Positions 11,426-24,771 are shown, counted from the first letter of the stretch. The stretch: DNA of 64,000 nucleotides from Chromobotia macracanthus (GCA_036877525.1 JAZGTH010000062.1:7493501-7557500); one strand, 5' to 3'. The notes: generated by a model from the sequence alone, not told the origin. Made by a program: numbers and translations.

Positions 11426-13261
11426 TTAGGCCTTTGTTTAAAACGAGCAGTCACAACAACATTCTTTTATAGAAAATATCAAAATAACTGTGTGACAGGA
11501 ATATAAATAATGTGTAATGTGTAAGCCCCTTGATGTCATCATCAGACCTGCAGACTTACACTCACACATTATCAAATAAGATATTACAGCTCAGTAGAGG
11601 ATGGAAAGGGAGGCTCCCCCAGTAGAGAGGGGATTATTAGAAACACTGGGTGTATCAATAGTGCCCCCTAGTGCAACCGTTCTTCTGGATTGGGAACTGC
11701 ATCAATTAACTAAACAATCTGCCAGTGTATTTCAACATACGGTCTGTGCACTGTACCGTATCCTCAGCCTTCATCTGAAGTTCTGTGTGTTCAATACAGG
11801 CAAACACAACCCTGTGTACCTATAAGGTTTATTAAAAAGGTTGTGGTTGGGATCTGTGGGTTTTGATGTTTTTCATCATCACCTCCAGCAATCACTAATG
11901 GTACGTGGGTTGAAGCCTTCATTATCAAAAAACAACCTCACATCCTCATTAAATGTTGCTCGGCAGACTGTGTCACTGTGAAGGTCTCAAGACACTCTCA
12001 GGTTAAAAAAAGGAATGAATCTTTCCAGCGGGGGCGTTTTGTCATGCAGAAGAAACCTCAAAGAGAAACACACAAATATGCAACTTTCAACACTGTTGCA
12101 GGCCATCAGTTTTCAATGTTGTTGAAGTGACACAAAATGCATTTATTTCTCGCTATGTAAACCTGTGTGACAAAATTAATACCTATAATACTCTCCTAAT
12201 TATAAGAATTGTTTCAGAAAGAATGTCACTGTAATTTTAAAAGGTCTGAAAATATTTTACTTTACTGAAATACTTTACTGAAGTATTTACTAAAAGATGT
12301 TACCATGTCACCATGGTATTTTTTATTTTGTATGAAATACTGCAGTGTTTATTATGAATGATTTTGATCGTCATGTTTATTTGATTATAATGATTATCAT
12401 TTTTTTAATTCATGATTCTTCCTCATAATTCTTAATTAAAATCTAAAAATGTATTTGCTCTCTAGAACGGCAGACCTTCTCTGATGACATCAGTCTGGCA
12501 GCTTGGGCGGAGCCAGAGCCATTAACCACTCCCCTTCAACAGTCAGTCTGCTGCGAGATCAATATTTAGTGAAAACAAGCTACGTCCCTCATTTTTCCGT
12601 TTTTTATGGTTTACATGGACTTTACTGAGGATAAATGTGTCAATACATAAAACATAATTTGGATGCCAGGCAGCAGTCTATATACAGTATGCCTGGTACA
12701 GTATGTCTATATTTATGGGTATATACTATAATAATGTAAATAAACAGCCAAAACATGACTTGCTGAAGTATGGATGTAGCTGAAATGCAAACCTCATGCT
12801 GAAAAATGGATGACTAAACACAGGATCCTACAAAGGTCACCAACATGTTCCTCACCTCCACATGACCATGTACATATCGTGTCTTTTTAACTAAAGCTGC
12901 AAATAACTGTAGAAAGTGACCTTTATATAATCACCTGCCATTTAAAGATTGCTTTCCCCTGCTCATCTGTTCATTTTGATCAAGGTAATATGTTTCAGGT
13001 GTCTATGTAAAATACAGCAATCTAATGCCTAACTAAGACTGGTCCACACTGCAGATGTCAAGGAAAACATGCCTAACCCTTTGTTGGTGCTAACCAGGAG
13101 GTCTTGTCATCCTCCACTTCTAGCTGAAGTGAAGAGTGTAGGACAGAAGATTTCTTCACAACAGCTGTATTAGATGACAAGGAGCAGAATACAGAAACTG
13201 TAAAGCATCAATCACAATGTCACTGATGTGCTGTTATAAATCCCCTGCCTCTGCGTCTTAT
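11426..13261. other. Intergenic stretch, no supported gene
   Basis: No exon was supported. A more GC-rich block at about 12465-12560 (with tgggcggagcc and nearby tgatgacatcag) recalls dispersed fish repeat sequence, but no second copy occurs in this window. The small open frame at 11601-11825 does not resemble a known protein. Confidence 0.4.
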
Positions 13262-13610
13262 CCAGCTCACGCGTTTAGGTTATAAGAACGTTTCTGTAAC
13301 GTTGTCATTGGTAACAAAAATGTTAAAAATGTTATTTTGAAAATTCTAGCAATATTCAAAACATTTGGTTTTTAGATATTTTATTAACATTATTGCTTGG
13401 TTATAAGAATTTATTTAAACGTTTTTAATTCTGTAATATTTTTAAATGTTCCACTAACATCTGAAAATAACGCTTTTGATATCTGATATACAACATTGAA
13501 AAAGTTCTACTAACATTACTACAAGAACGTTTTTGTTAACGTTTCTGTTGTTTGAGGGAATTTTTAGAGAATGTTAGACAACATTCTGAGAACGTTCCCC
13601 AATACCTGGG
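13262..13610 (+). repeat. Family A foldback element, copy 5 (near full length)
   Basis: This is one of the longest copies, about 350 bp. It runs from gtttaggttataagaacg to gagaacgttccccaatacctggg and contains numerous AACGTT motifs in both orientations. The terminal repeats are mutated, while internal motifs are well kept. Confidence 0.8.
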
Positions 13611-14394
13611 AAAGAGGTCAATGCATTCTACACCAGTAGGGTATTTTCCAGCTTAGTGATGCTGAAATAACATTTTAACTGTTTAACACTGTACCAAATT
13701 AATGATGCTATCAGTTAGAAGCAACAAGGTGTCGCTCTCAGGGAAAGAGTTTTAAAGTTTTAAAAGAGTTTATTATGCAAAGATGTTCTTCAAAGCAATT
13801 ACCCAACGCTATTTAAGTAAGGTACTGATATGCATTGAGGTTGTTCTATAATATAGCTCTTATAGTCACATGGATATTTCAAATTCACAGCAGGAGTGAA
13901 GAATACATTCTACAGACGCAGAGGAATCAATTTACTAGTTTCATTCATTATGTTGAAGTGGTCATGTGGGCTTTAGCAGCAGTAGTGTACCAGGAAGAGA
14001 CTGTCTGATACCAGAGCTGGACATCATAAATGGAATACTGTCTCAACCCCTTCCACAGGGGAAAAAAATGCTGGATATGTGGGAAGGTGGCTAAACGGGC
14101 TCCAGTTTAATGCCTCATTATGTAAATTGATGATCTCAATTGACCATCAGCCTGATAATGGTGAGGCCAGACTGCAGAGGAGTTCAAATATTCCTCCAGA
14201 AAACATCAGTTAAATGTCCTTAGAGCTGAAAATAAGGTCTGGATGGGAATTGAAGAAGACACTCTAGATGGTTTTCAATGGGGCATGACTATGCAAAGTG
14301 GAAATGAAGCTAAGAGTTACCTGACTGACCTGATGGTTGGAGCTTGAAATGTCACCTATAATTTGGTTTTAAAGGGCAGCTATATGGTAAATTT

Positions 14395-14447
14395 TTAGTA
14401 AGTTAGATCTGACATTAGAAGACTAAACATTTTGCAGCTCTGTGTTG
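14395..14447 (+). repeat. Direct repeat, left copy, abutting family A copy 6
   Basis: A segment containing agatctgacattaga, gcag and ttgt blocks is repeated at about 14777-14835, to the right of the family A element at 14448-14748. The left copy ends exactly where the element begins. Confidence 0.65.
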
Positions 14448-14748
14448 CCCCAGCTAACAATTTTAGGTTGTAAGAATGTTCTCCTAACGTTTTCGTTAGG
14501 TCAAAGCATCCAGCTTTTTAGACATTGTATTAAAAATATTGCTTGTTATAAGAACATTATTTAAAAAAATTCCTTCTGTAACATTTTTAAAATGTTCCTT
14601 TAATACATAAGAATAACATTTTTGATATATGATATATAACATTAAAGAAATGTTCTACTAAGGTTACTGCAAGAATATCTTTAATCACTTTGAGAGGACT
14701 TTTAGAAAACATAAGCCCACATTTTGAGAACATTGCCAGTTAGCTGGG
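14448..14748 (+). repeat. Family A foldback element, copy 6
   Basis: Both termini are intact: cccagctaacaattttaggt on the left and gccagttagctggg on the right. The centre retains the tttgatatatgatatataac block. This is the copy that best defines the element boundaries on both sides. Confidence 0.88.
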
Positions 14749-14776
14749 TATTTAGGATTCTGATGCCTGCTGGTTT

Positions 14777-14835
14777 TGGCAAGTCAGATCTGACATTAGA
14801 CGTCTCAGAATGATGCAGTTTTGTATTGCTCTGTT
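14777..14835 (+). repeat. Direct repeat, right copy, near family A copy 6
   Basis: It shares gtcagatctgacattaga and the following gcag(c/t)t(c/t)tgt(a/g)ttg spacing with 14395-14447. Identity is moderate, as expected for an old duplication. Confidence 0.65.
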
Positions 14836-15792
14836 GTTGTAAATTAAGATGATGTGAAAATAAAGTGGAATTGTAATTATGTGCATTTGATCACAAGCAC
14901 CATGTGGATGAGCTGGCTCTATCAGGGCTTAATTGTACTTATTGGCCTGGCCAGCTCTTCCTAATCTAGGGTTCTTATGATACATTAACAGCTGTGACTT
15001 CTTGTTTACAAGGCATTTATTTAAGTGTTATCACGGTAAGTCACACCAATTCCCACCAATTTCTAAATTCCCACCAATCACGTTTATCACAGACTGAATC
15101 AGTCTGGTCAGTTTTAGCTTACAGGGAGCCTTACAATATATAGTGATCAATAATGAAAGAAATATTCTGTTGTTTCTTACATTTGATTAAACAAATGCAA
15201 GGTTTCCAATATGGTTGCCATAATTGATGAGGTTATATATACTGTTCAGACTAATCAATTAAAAAAGTGATGTAGTAAATGTGCTCTCTGTATCTTTGAT
15301 GTAAAATGGACTATGGATTTACGGTTCAAAAATGACACATGCTTTCTTTCAAAAATGACACGTTGTTTCTTTAATTGACCAATGCAGTTCAACAAGATTT
15401 ATATTCTTGCCGAATTCCATTAAGATTTAGGCTTTCTCAACAGTACATTAATTTGAGCTTACTACTGTGCAAATGTAAATAGTGTGTCAGAGTGTAATGG
15501 TCATCTTTAAAAACTAGATAGTTCAGGTCCTGGATGCTGACTGGTCAACAGACATTATTTATGATGAAAGCACAGCTATGACATCCTTACTAAGCTACTG
15601 TTGGTTTCCGTGCTCAGCTGAGTAGCTCAGCTGTTTTTGTAGCTCAAACAATAAGGCATTTAAAACTGTGCTATATTGTGTCTATAGTCACAGCCAAAGG
15701 TACATAGCCATGACTGTATTTATTTATTTATTCAATAGCATTGATTAAAATAGAAAAGAAACACACATACGTCCATACTTTTGTTGCTTCAG

Positions 15793-15837
15793 AGAGATGA
15801 GGAGAAGCTGAAGAGTGAAAGAAGGAGACGAGTCACA
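15793..15837 (+). CDS. Candidate 45-nt exon of an unidentified gene
   Basis: A ttttgttgcttcag acceptor is followed by 45 bases encoding RDEEKLKSERRRRVT and then a GTATGT donor. The length is a multiple of three and the phase is 0 on both sides, which is compatible with the phase-0 end of the candidate exon at 3217-3368. The highly charged peptide looks like part of a helix or basic linker. With only 15 codons, chance cannot be excluded, and no downstream partner exon was found before zranb2. Confidence 0.25.
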
Positions 15838-16382
15838 GTATGTTCCTCAAGTTGTCTAAGTAAGGATGCTTCATATTCCACTGTATTGATTCCTGCTTCT
15901 TTTTGAAGTGTTTGCCAAAAGGGAATCATTCCAATTACACAAGAACTTGTGTGACAGCTCTGACAGAAACATTTTAATTATGACTTGAGTCGATCCATTG
16001 GCTTTGTTTGGGAGTGAGGGGTTTGGATATTGCATTTAGGTCTGTCTTACCGGTAGGAGGACACATGTTCTCAGAGGAGATTGCCTATCAAGTTCAGAAC
16101 ACTTCATCTGTGGTACAGTAGATGTGATTGTGGAACAACAGCTTTTTACAGGTGGGAGAGTTCTCTTCACGTTATATTCAGCCGTCAAACAGGAAAGGAA
16201 TTCACGTTACAGTGTTGTCAGGAGAAAGACTTGCCTACACACACTGCCAAAAAAAACATATGGAAAATGTTTTTATTCAGCTTCATGCTACTATAAACCA
16301 TGTAATTTTGATATAGGAGCCATTTTATTTGAATGCAGGATGTGATTTGTATCTCAAAATTCTCTGTGTTGTGATGGTAAGT

Positions 16383-16715
16383 TACATAAATTTTAGGCTA
16401 TAAGAATGTTTCCATAACATTTTTCCATAACATTTCAAGTAACAAACACATTAAAAAATGTTATTTATTTATGTTATTACTGTATAAATGTTTTTGTTTT
16501 TTATAAAACCGTTCAGATATGTTTTTAAATCTGTAACTTTTCAAAACATTCCACTAACTGCTTAAAAATAACATTTTTATATATATGATATATAACTTTA
16601 GAAAATGTTCTACTAACATTACTGCAAGAACTTTTTTGAGAATGTTTTAAGAGCTTTTAGAGAATGTTAGTCAACATTCTGTAAAACATTCTGAGAATGT
16701 TTCCTGTTAGCTGGG
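16383..16715 (+). repeat. Family A foldback element, copy 7
   Basis: The copy runs from an eroded left end (ataaattttaggctataag) to an intact right end (cctgttagctggg). It has the tatatatgatatataac centre and the cattactgcaagaac block. Confidence 0.82.
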
Positions 16716-19700
16716 CAACCATACATGAAGTTCGTGGCTTATATTGTGAAAGAAATGCTTAGTGATTTTTTTATTTGATCTTATGGTTGGTTGAACATTA
16801 ACAAAATAGACAATACTTTATTCATCCACATTAAATTACCTCACATCACATCCTGTTTGAATGTTATACAGCATTAGCATGTGTTATAGTAGCATGTTCA
16901 GAAATAGTACTTCACCCTCCCTGACTCTAGTTAATGTACTGTTATTACATGTGACATGCGATTTTCTCACCTCACACGCATTATGTTACAGCAGCATGCC
17001 TTGTGTTATGTAATATCAGTCTACTTTATATCGCTCTGTAGGTTATGGCATTATCTGTTGTAGGTTTAGAGCGTGAGGTTGAGGAGAAAAATAAAGATAT
17101 TATATTTGCTCAATGTCTCTGTCCTCCATCTGACACACTAGATGCACATAAAGCCATTGCAATGGAGCCCCACTGCGGATGACCTTCTGAATGAGAAGTG
17201 CTGCCATCCATTGACAATGAATATGCATTAGAGAGATTACAATGAGGTGATGGGGCAGGAGCTTTCATCCAAAAACCAGCACAGCTGGCAGTCAGTTTTC
17301 CTGAGCCACTCCTCACTTCTTACATAACAGCCCAGCAAGATGACAGTACCTCATCTTCCACTCATGTAAGCCAAAAAAAAAACTGGTGTGAAAACACCTC
17401 GGCAGTGATGTGTCTTGCCTTCAATTTGACAAGATCAGCTACAAGAACTCCCTTATATTGCATGAGGAATTAAATCGTTTCACAGTGTAACCACAGTATC
17501 AGTGCATGGGGAAAAACAAGTTTCCATTATTATCTTGTTAGCTAATTATTATGATATTAGAAGAAGGTATCAAACTAGCACAAACTTGCCCCCTATCAGG
17601 GAACGTCTCCAAAATCTGTAAGACCTACAAAGCCCAGGTGGTTTCAAATAAGTAGTCAAATCTCCATCGGTTACACTTTGCTGTTGAAAATGCACCCTGG
17701 AACCCATGGAACATTCCAGAGATGACCAAACACTGGACTGGACAATGGTGGTATTTGCCTGCCCAAACACTCATTTGCACCCATGATCGATTGTGGCCAT
17801 TAGTTGTGTTGACAACACATAATCATTGATTGTTTGAAAGTGCAAGGTGAGGAGAAAAGAGGAATGAAGATGCTGAAAATCATAGTAAGTACAGCAGAGC
17901 TGTTTTGTGCTGTTAAGAAAGAGTCACTTCTCAGAATTGCCTGTTCTTTCTTCTGATTCCACTGATAAAGAAATGTATTATTCATAATCCAGCTTTTGTT
18001 TCAATGAGCTCCTGCTGAAATGTGTACTTGTCCTTTTTGCACGCGCACACACACACAGAATAGTTGGCTAATCTTAATATATTTAAATATCTTTTCCTGG
18101 TGGATGCTGTTTTCTGAAATGAAATGTAATACAAGGGTGCAAGCTAATACAGGTAACAGCTAAATAAATTCTTATATCATCAAGTATGTGTAATCTAAAT
18201 TTATTTACCATTAATTCCTTTAACATTAATACATGAAATTGTATAATTCAGGCTAATAAATGATCTATTGTAAACGGAGATCACAAAATGTGGGCATCAG
18301 ATATTTTTGAACACCCCCACTTGGAAAAACAATCCACTTGGGCACTCTGACTCATAAGCAATGCACCAGCTGTGAGAGGGACCTCTGAAACAGTGCAAGT
18401 TTGGCAGAGAATGGAGGACAGGCTTAGCCTGGTGAGCACCAGCAAGAATGGGTCCTATCTAAGTCCCTGCAGGACTGAGAACTCATAGCGGGAGGGATGT
18501 CTCAACTCCATCTGGCTTGGCAACGCGTGTGCCTTCATGCCGAACTGAACCCAAGGTCTGCAGAATGTTGGCACAATGTGTAAGGCAGTTCATAAGGAGA
18601 GCATTCAAAAGGAAAGAAACAGAAATCTGTGAGCATGTGATTGTGGATGTCTGAAGTTTCTAAATGTCAAAGATCTATAGGTTGAGAAATTTACTCTTTC
18701 TTATGACGCATGTGTAAGTGTTAACATGGGAACCATCATGTGGTGAGTACAGACATAGTTGGTGCCTAAATTAACATCTATTTCTTTTTGTTGTACGGCG
18801 AAGAAAATCTGCCATCTTGTGGACGCATGGAGCACAACAACCAAAAGTGCAACATTTAAAGGTCAGAGAAAAGGAACGATAATGCATTTACTAATACCCC
18901 ATATAGGAGTATATATTCGCTATATACCCTATATTAATTTATTATTGTGTGCATTTTTTAATTTTTGCAAAATGTGTTTTTGTCATATTTCTTGCTGTCC
19001 GATTGTCATAGTTCATGTTACTTTGTATGGCTATTTAAAAATTACAAAACATATACATTAGACTGTAACTGTTTTGTAATAATTTTAATTATGTATTGTT
19101 AAATGGAAAAAATGCCTAAAAAAACAATAAAAGTATGTTTAGAAATAAGTATTAAAAAAACAAAATTACGATTTGAACGTCTGTGAAACGAAACGTTTGC
19201 GTACAGTTATGAGTATTCTGAGCCTGTTTTTTTTCTGTATCACATTAGACAAAAACATATTTTATATTAAATCAAAAGATGCTTGAGTTTCTGCGGGAAG
19301 TCACCTGCAGACAAACATATTTTAGAATGAAATCAAAAGATGATTTTTCATTAAACCGTAAACCTTTTAAATCCGTAAGGCTCCGGAAATATCTCAGGCA
19401 AGAGCCTCTTGAAATCCAAAACTTTGTGTCAGTGTTTCAAACTTAGTGCGCTGTCTGCTTAGACAGCATCGTGTGCACGTACCGAACCAACAAATGATGC
19501 CCAAAACGGCGGTCTAAGTAGGGAACTTACTAGGCTTTGAATACAACCCGTGTTTTTTATACAACCCAAGCTTTTATTTGCGATAGCCATTGTGTTACTC
19601 CCTGACATACTCGTTTACAAATTGAATGGTGTTATTTTTCCATTAGTTTAGGTTAAGCTGGCAATTTTGGTGTTATAAACGCATAATAATATTCTTAAAG

Positions 19701-19749
19701 TGTTCTTTATTTCTTCGCTGGATTGTGGCGGGCAGTCGAGAGGACGGAG
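16716..19749. other. Intergenic region upstream of zranb2
   Basis: No coding exon was supported. A block at about 17100-17330 is more GC-rich and partly open on minus, without recognisable similarity. A direct repeat of about 35 bp with acatatttta and aaatcaaaagatg cores occurs at about 19248-19282 and 19309-19343. The last 60 bp contain short CpG-bearing sequence and should include the zranb2 5' UTR; no clear TATA box was seen. Confidence 0.45.
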
Positions 19750-22700
19750 ATGTCTGGAAAGAGTTTTCGCGTTAGCGACGGAGACTGGATTTGCCCCGAT
19801 AAGAAGTAAGAGCCATTAAATAACGATTTCTAGGGAACTACATGATTAATATATAAATATGTCTTTATTATTTAAATGCCTAAACATATGACAAAATGAA
19901 CGTAGGCTGAGAGAAACTCGCATGCCTCTGTTAGCCTAGCCATATGTTAGCTTTCGGGCCTGAAACGATTCAAGGTGTTACTTTCTTTCTAAATGCAAGC
20001 GAAATTGTTCAGTCTTTGGTTAATTGGTTCTCCGACCATAATCGTGATTATGAACCTCAGCATAATAATAATAATAATAATAATAATAAACGTTGAATGT
20101 TGCACAACCAAGTGGTTAGCTAATAAGCTGCCATCTGCTAGTACATCGCCATCATTACAAAATGTTGTGCAGTTAATGAAGATTTTGTTCATTATATATA
20201 AAAGTTATCTTATAAATGTACAATGTTTCACTGTGTTGAGCTTCTTACAATTTGAAACTTAAGTGAGATGGACAAGTCTGGGTGTGCAGTAAATAACTAT
20301 TGATTATATGAAGTTTTTACATAAAAAACGAACTATTGGTTTCATTATAGATGTGGAAATGTCAACTTTGCTAGAAGGACGAGTTGTAATAGATGCAGCA
20401 GAGGTAAGTGGTTTCACAGTTCGGTTTATGGTTTTTATATGATGAATGGTGTGTCAAAATTAAGTAAATGTGCTGTAGTGAAAATCATGCTTGTAACAGT
20501 ATCCAACACTTGTCTATGGATTCTTTTCTCAGAAAAAACAACTGAAGCAAAGATAATGAAAGCAGGGGGAACAGAGATTGGAAAGACCATAGCTGAGAAG
20601 AGCAAAGGTCTGTTTAGTGCAAGTGACTGGCAGTGTAAAACGTGAGTATTGCAGTATACTGAAGTCTTATAGACTAGCAGGTTATTACTTATACATACCA
20701 ATTATAAACAGTATTCATGATAATTATAATTTGTTTTTCTGTTGTTCTGGTAAATGTAATGCAGCCCTACTAATACAGAAAAACAACTTACAAATGAGAA
20801 ACCTCACAAACAATTCAAAATACAGTTTTTGGTGTTTTCCTGACATATTCTGTATTCTGTTGAAAGATATATGCACATTTTCTTGAAAACATCTTCAATA
20901 GCATTAGGTGTCAACATTGTGTTGGGAACATTTTCTTCCGAACCATCTATTTGTTAAAGTGTATTTCCTGATATATGTAACTGGATTTGTCACTTATTTC
21001 ACAAAAAAGCTTTTTAAGTAATATCACTCAGCAAGGGGGGAGTACTCTGGGTTTGGGCCAAATTTCGAGCCCTGCCAGACAGCACGCAATCTAAATTTAT
21101 TATAATTTACGATTACGTGTTAGTGTGAACTCAGTTACTAAAATGGTGAAGTTTTTAATTTGTGCAATACTTGGTTCTGTCAATCTAGATGTGGCAATGT
21201 GAACTGGGCCAGAAGATCAGAGTGCAACATGTGTAACACTCCCAAATATACCAAACTGGAGGAAAGAACAGGTATTGTTATTTCTGTTCATAACTGAATA
21301 TTACTATACAACTCACTCCATACCATTCTGTATATATTGCAGTAAAATTTTAGCAATAGGTACAATAATGTGTAAACGACTAGACATGATTTTTGATATA
21401 TTAACCTAAAAATTCATTACATTTTAGCCAATGTTAATGCCATATGTTTGTTTTTCACAGGATATGGTGGAGGGTTCAATGAGAGAGAGAACTTGGTGTA
21501 CAATGAGCGAGAGGAGTCTGATGGCGAGTACGATGAGGTCAGTATTTTTTCAGTTCGTCTGCCTGTTAGAAATCAGATGATATCTTCAGTATGATTTTGC
21601 TGTAATGGATTAGCATGAATTTTCATCGTTATGTTACAGTTTGGGCGCATTAAAAAGAAGTTTCGTGGGAAAAGCAGAAAGGACAGTGAAAAGAAAGAGG
21701 AACCTGCAAATGCTGGCAATGACCATAACAAAGACGATGACGACGACGATGATGATGATAGAAGCGACGACGATGAAGATGGAGATCTGTCCAAATACAA
21801 ACTTGATGTAAGAAATTTACACCTCATTATGTCTCATAAGTTCAGTGCTATGGTCTTATGTCTGCTGGCATTGTGCTGACACATAAAGATACACTTAGGC
21901 TATACTTAGTTTTTTACCTGCTGTTATGGTCTCATGCACAGTCAAAAGTTCAAGCCTTTCTGGGTGTGCCTCACCGTGAGCCCAGACACAATAGGCATAT
22001 TAATAGACACTTCTGTTAATCCAGTCGAACCCATGTGTATGCGAACTATTGGATCCTTCAAATAGCGCATTAAATCCCATGCACTTGTGACCTAGTACAC
22101 CCTTCTTATTAGTGCATTCTTCACTATTGAGTGCTTTCTACAGCTTTCTACATATGAACAGATATAAACCTACTGTTTTAATTTTTCACTCTGTTAGGAT
22201 GATGACGATGATGATGGAGATTTGTCCAAGTATGATTTAGATGCCAGTGATGAGAAGGAAGAGAGTCGCTCGGGCACTTCACGCTCCTCTCGCTCGTCCA
22301 GCTCAAGTTCCCAGTCTAGGTCCAGGTAAAAGGGTACAGGTCAAGGGTAACTCCAGGCAAAATGTCAGTATCAGCTCAAATCTTTATTCAAATCTTATCA
22401 CAATAATCTGTTTTAATTTCTCTTTCTGTCCATCTTTGCTTCCTTGTAGTATTTTTATTTTTTTGTCTATTCAATTATTGTTTAACTGATTAATTCTTAG
22501 TCAATGCACTGCAGTTGTATTTTTGCAACTTAGAAAATGTAAAATGTACTTTTTCATAAAATTGTTCTTGTAAAAGCAATGAAGTTTAGTTCACTTCTAG
22601 GCAGGCTCACATAGAATCTGTACACATCTTTTTGTTATATGCTCTTCTCTACAAATATAAGTATAGTACTATCAGAATTTATCATTTTCTGTCTGCGCCT

Positions 22701-24064
22701 GCTTACTAGCAAATTTTGGTTTGACAGTATTTATTATGACTTGAGTACATAAAAGAACACTGATTTGGTATGCAAATACTAACCTTCAGTAATGCTACAG
22801 ATAAAATTATGCTAAAAATTCTTGCTCCTTTAATTTGGTTAGTGATTTTGGACTTGCACCTAAGGAAACCTGTAAAGCTGATCTGGTTGAATGCTTGTAT
22901 TTCAAAGTAGTTTGACTGTTTTCTTGTGTTTTCATCAGAGGGTCTTCAACTTTCATAGAAACATGGGAAATTTGTGCTGTTTTGTTTTTTGTTGATGTCG
23001 TTTGTTTGCAGATCCCGGTCCAGGAGCTCATCAAGTTCCAGATCTCGATCGCGTTCCAGGTCCAATTCCAGGTGAATGAGGTCATGTGCACTCTCCAGGA
23101 GAGAGAGAGTGTGTGTATGAACTGGCAGTGGTTGTAGTCAACTTTTGGCCTTCTGAATCTGAAAGTCAGCTTTTGATCACCATAAAACATTTATGATTTT
23201 ACAAGAGATGAAGGTGCCTTAGACAGCAGTTTAGCATTGAAATGTTCTGTCTCTTTGTGAATGTTTGAGCAGGATTTTTTTATGTTCTGCTTTATGTGCA
23301 AGCGTTGAGAGCTTTCTTGTGCATTTTTAAAATGGGCTCTTTGAAGCTGTTGATAATTCAATGCCACCACCTTCTCATTTATCCGCTAACATAGTGACTT
23401 CAAACAGGCAATTAGAGTCAAGCTTTGCTGAGCCTCTCACAGTTTCAGCTTTATTATTTGACAGATTCATTCAGGTCAGACACATAGGGATTGATATGAT
23501 TCAGGCTGTAGTGTTTATCTAGATGGGTTTCATTCCCTGTGGTAGTGCTATTGTAGCAATATGTGTAGAGAGATTTGACCTCATGTGAATGCTTACCTTT
23601 TCCCCATTGAAAGATCCAGCTCCAGATCTGAAAAGGGCTCTGCTTCCTCCAGGAAGAGGTCTCACTCGCCATCATCATCACCTGAAAGAGGCCAGAAGAG
23701 GAGTCGCTCCAGGTCCTCCTCTGGTGGTCGCAAAAAAAAGACGCTTTCGTTTGAAAGGTTTGGGTTTCTGTGGTGTAAACAAAATGGTGTCCTGGATACC
23801 AGGCGTCTTCTGCATTATACACTGGGCTCTCAAAAAGTGATAATGCTAAAGGCAGATAATGCTCTCACAGTACAGTACAATTTGTTGCATTTTTATGTGT
23901 TTATGAACCAAATTATTTTTAATTGTTTTTTAATTGTCAAATTATTTGTAATAATATTTAATTGGTCATGTTTTGTTTTTCTCTGGTATGTCTTTCTGTC
24001 TCTTTATAGATGCAGAGGATCACCAGGATCATCCCATTCTGGCTCAAGCCCAAAACAGAAATGA
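19750..24064 (+). CDS. zranb2: Zinc finger Ran-binding domain-containing protein 2 (ZRANB2/ZNF265), 10 coding exons
   Basis: This nuclear SR-related protein binds single-stranded RNA through two RanBP2-type zinc fingers and influences alternative splicing (family knowledge). Exons: 19750-19805, 20351-20403, 20533-20641, 21189-21271, 21461-21537, 21640-21807, 22198-22325, 23012-23071, 23614-23757, 24010-24064. They total 933 nt, 310 codons plus TGA, and every junction is GT/AG with consistent phase. Finger 1 has Cys15, 20, 31 and 34; finger 2 has Cys71, 74, 85 and 88, each with the GNVN(F/W)ARR core that contacts RNA. A GYGGGFNERE segment follows. Two acidic tracts each end in DLSKYxLD, and the C-terminal half is an RS domain. 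The start ATG opens MSGKSFRVSDGDWICP, very close to the human N-terminus. The length is slightly below human (about 320-330). The final exon, SSHSGSSPKQK, replaces the Lys-rich mammalian end. Confidence 0.96.
20061..20090. repeat. (AAT)n microsatellite in zranb2 intron 1
   Basis: About nine to ten ATA/AAT units in the first intron. Confidence 0.9.
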
Positions 24065-24765
24065 TTAACAAAAGAAACAAATCTTTCCAAAACATGCATG
24101 TTGTTTTTCCAGTTCCTCTCCTTTTGTGGTTTTGCAGCTGCCCAACTGTTTATATTCCTATTAATGACTTCCATTAAAAAAAACCTGTTCACATAACCTC
24201 TTCTCAAAACTGCCTTTTTAAAATGTATAGTCAAGTCCCTCAACTGTATAATTCAAAGTGAAAAATCTGTAGTGTCAGTCAGTTTATAGAGTAACAACGT
24301 TTAAGTCTTTGACTGTATTGAGACATATCTTTATCTGGACTTAAGCTTTTTGAGTAGAAGTTATGATGATAATGCCGATGTAGTTTTATCCATACGCTGC
24401 CGGACAAAGTTACAGTCAAGCTGTCCAGTTCATATTGATTTAAAGGTACAGTTTTTTATGATGTGGGATAGCCAAAAAAAAGTTGGCTTAAATATTACAT
24501 CAGCACAGCCAATGTCTTAATGTGATAGAAAGTTCTGATGTGTAACATTGCCTCATCTATTTGTGTGTTAAAGGTAAGTATGTTTTTGTTGTTTTGTTTT
24601 AATGCTTTGGGTATTTTCTCATGGACGTAAAGATGAAATGGTGTATTTTTTTTATCTTTCAGTGTCTTGCTTTTTTCTTTTTGTTCTTTGAATCATCACA
24701 TGTAGAATATTCCGAAATGGTTTAAATCAAAGTACTGCTATTTTCCAGGCTTTTCCATGTCAGCA

Positions 24766-24771
24766 AATAAA
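24766..24771 (+). terminator. Candidate polyadenylation signal of zranb2
   Basis: An AATAAA hexamer lies about 700 nt after the zranb2 stop codon; a second AATAAA is at 24868-24873. Both precede the ptger3 promoter region, so they fit alternative 3' ends of a 3' UTR of 0.7-0.8 kb. Transcript ends cannot be proven from the genome sequence. Confidence 0.5.

Noticed and set aside
12465..12560. Promoter-like GC-rich block with a CRE-like tgatgacatcag
   Set aside because: No exon or gene follows it, and it resembles dispersed fish repeat sequence.
17040..17190. Segment after a ttgtag acceptor encoding LEREVEEKNKDI and ending in a stop
   Set aside because: Its phase does not fit the candidate exon at 15793-15837 and nothing else supports it.
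21573..21827. Ser-rich open frame on the minus strand
   Set aside because: It is the reverse of the acidic GAC/GAT repeats in zranb2 exon 6.
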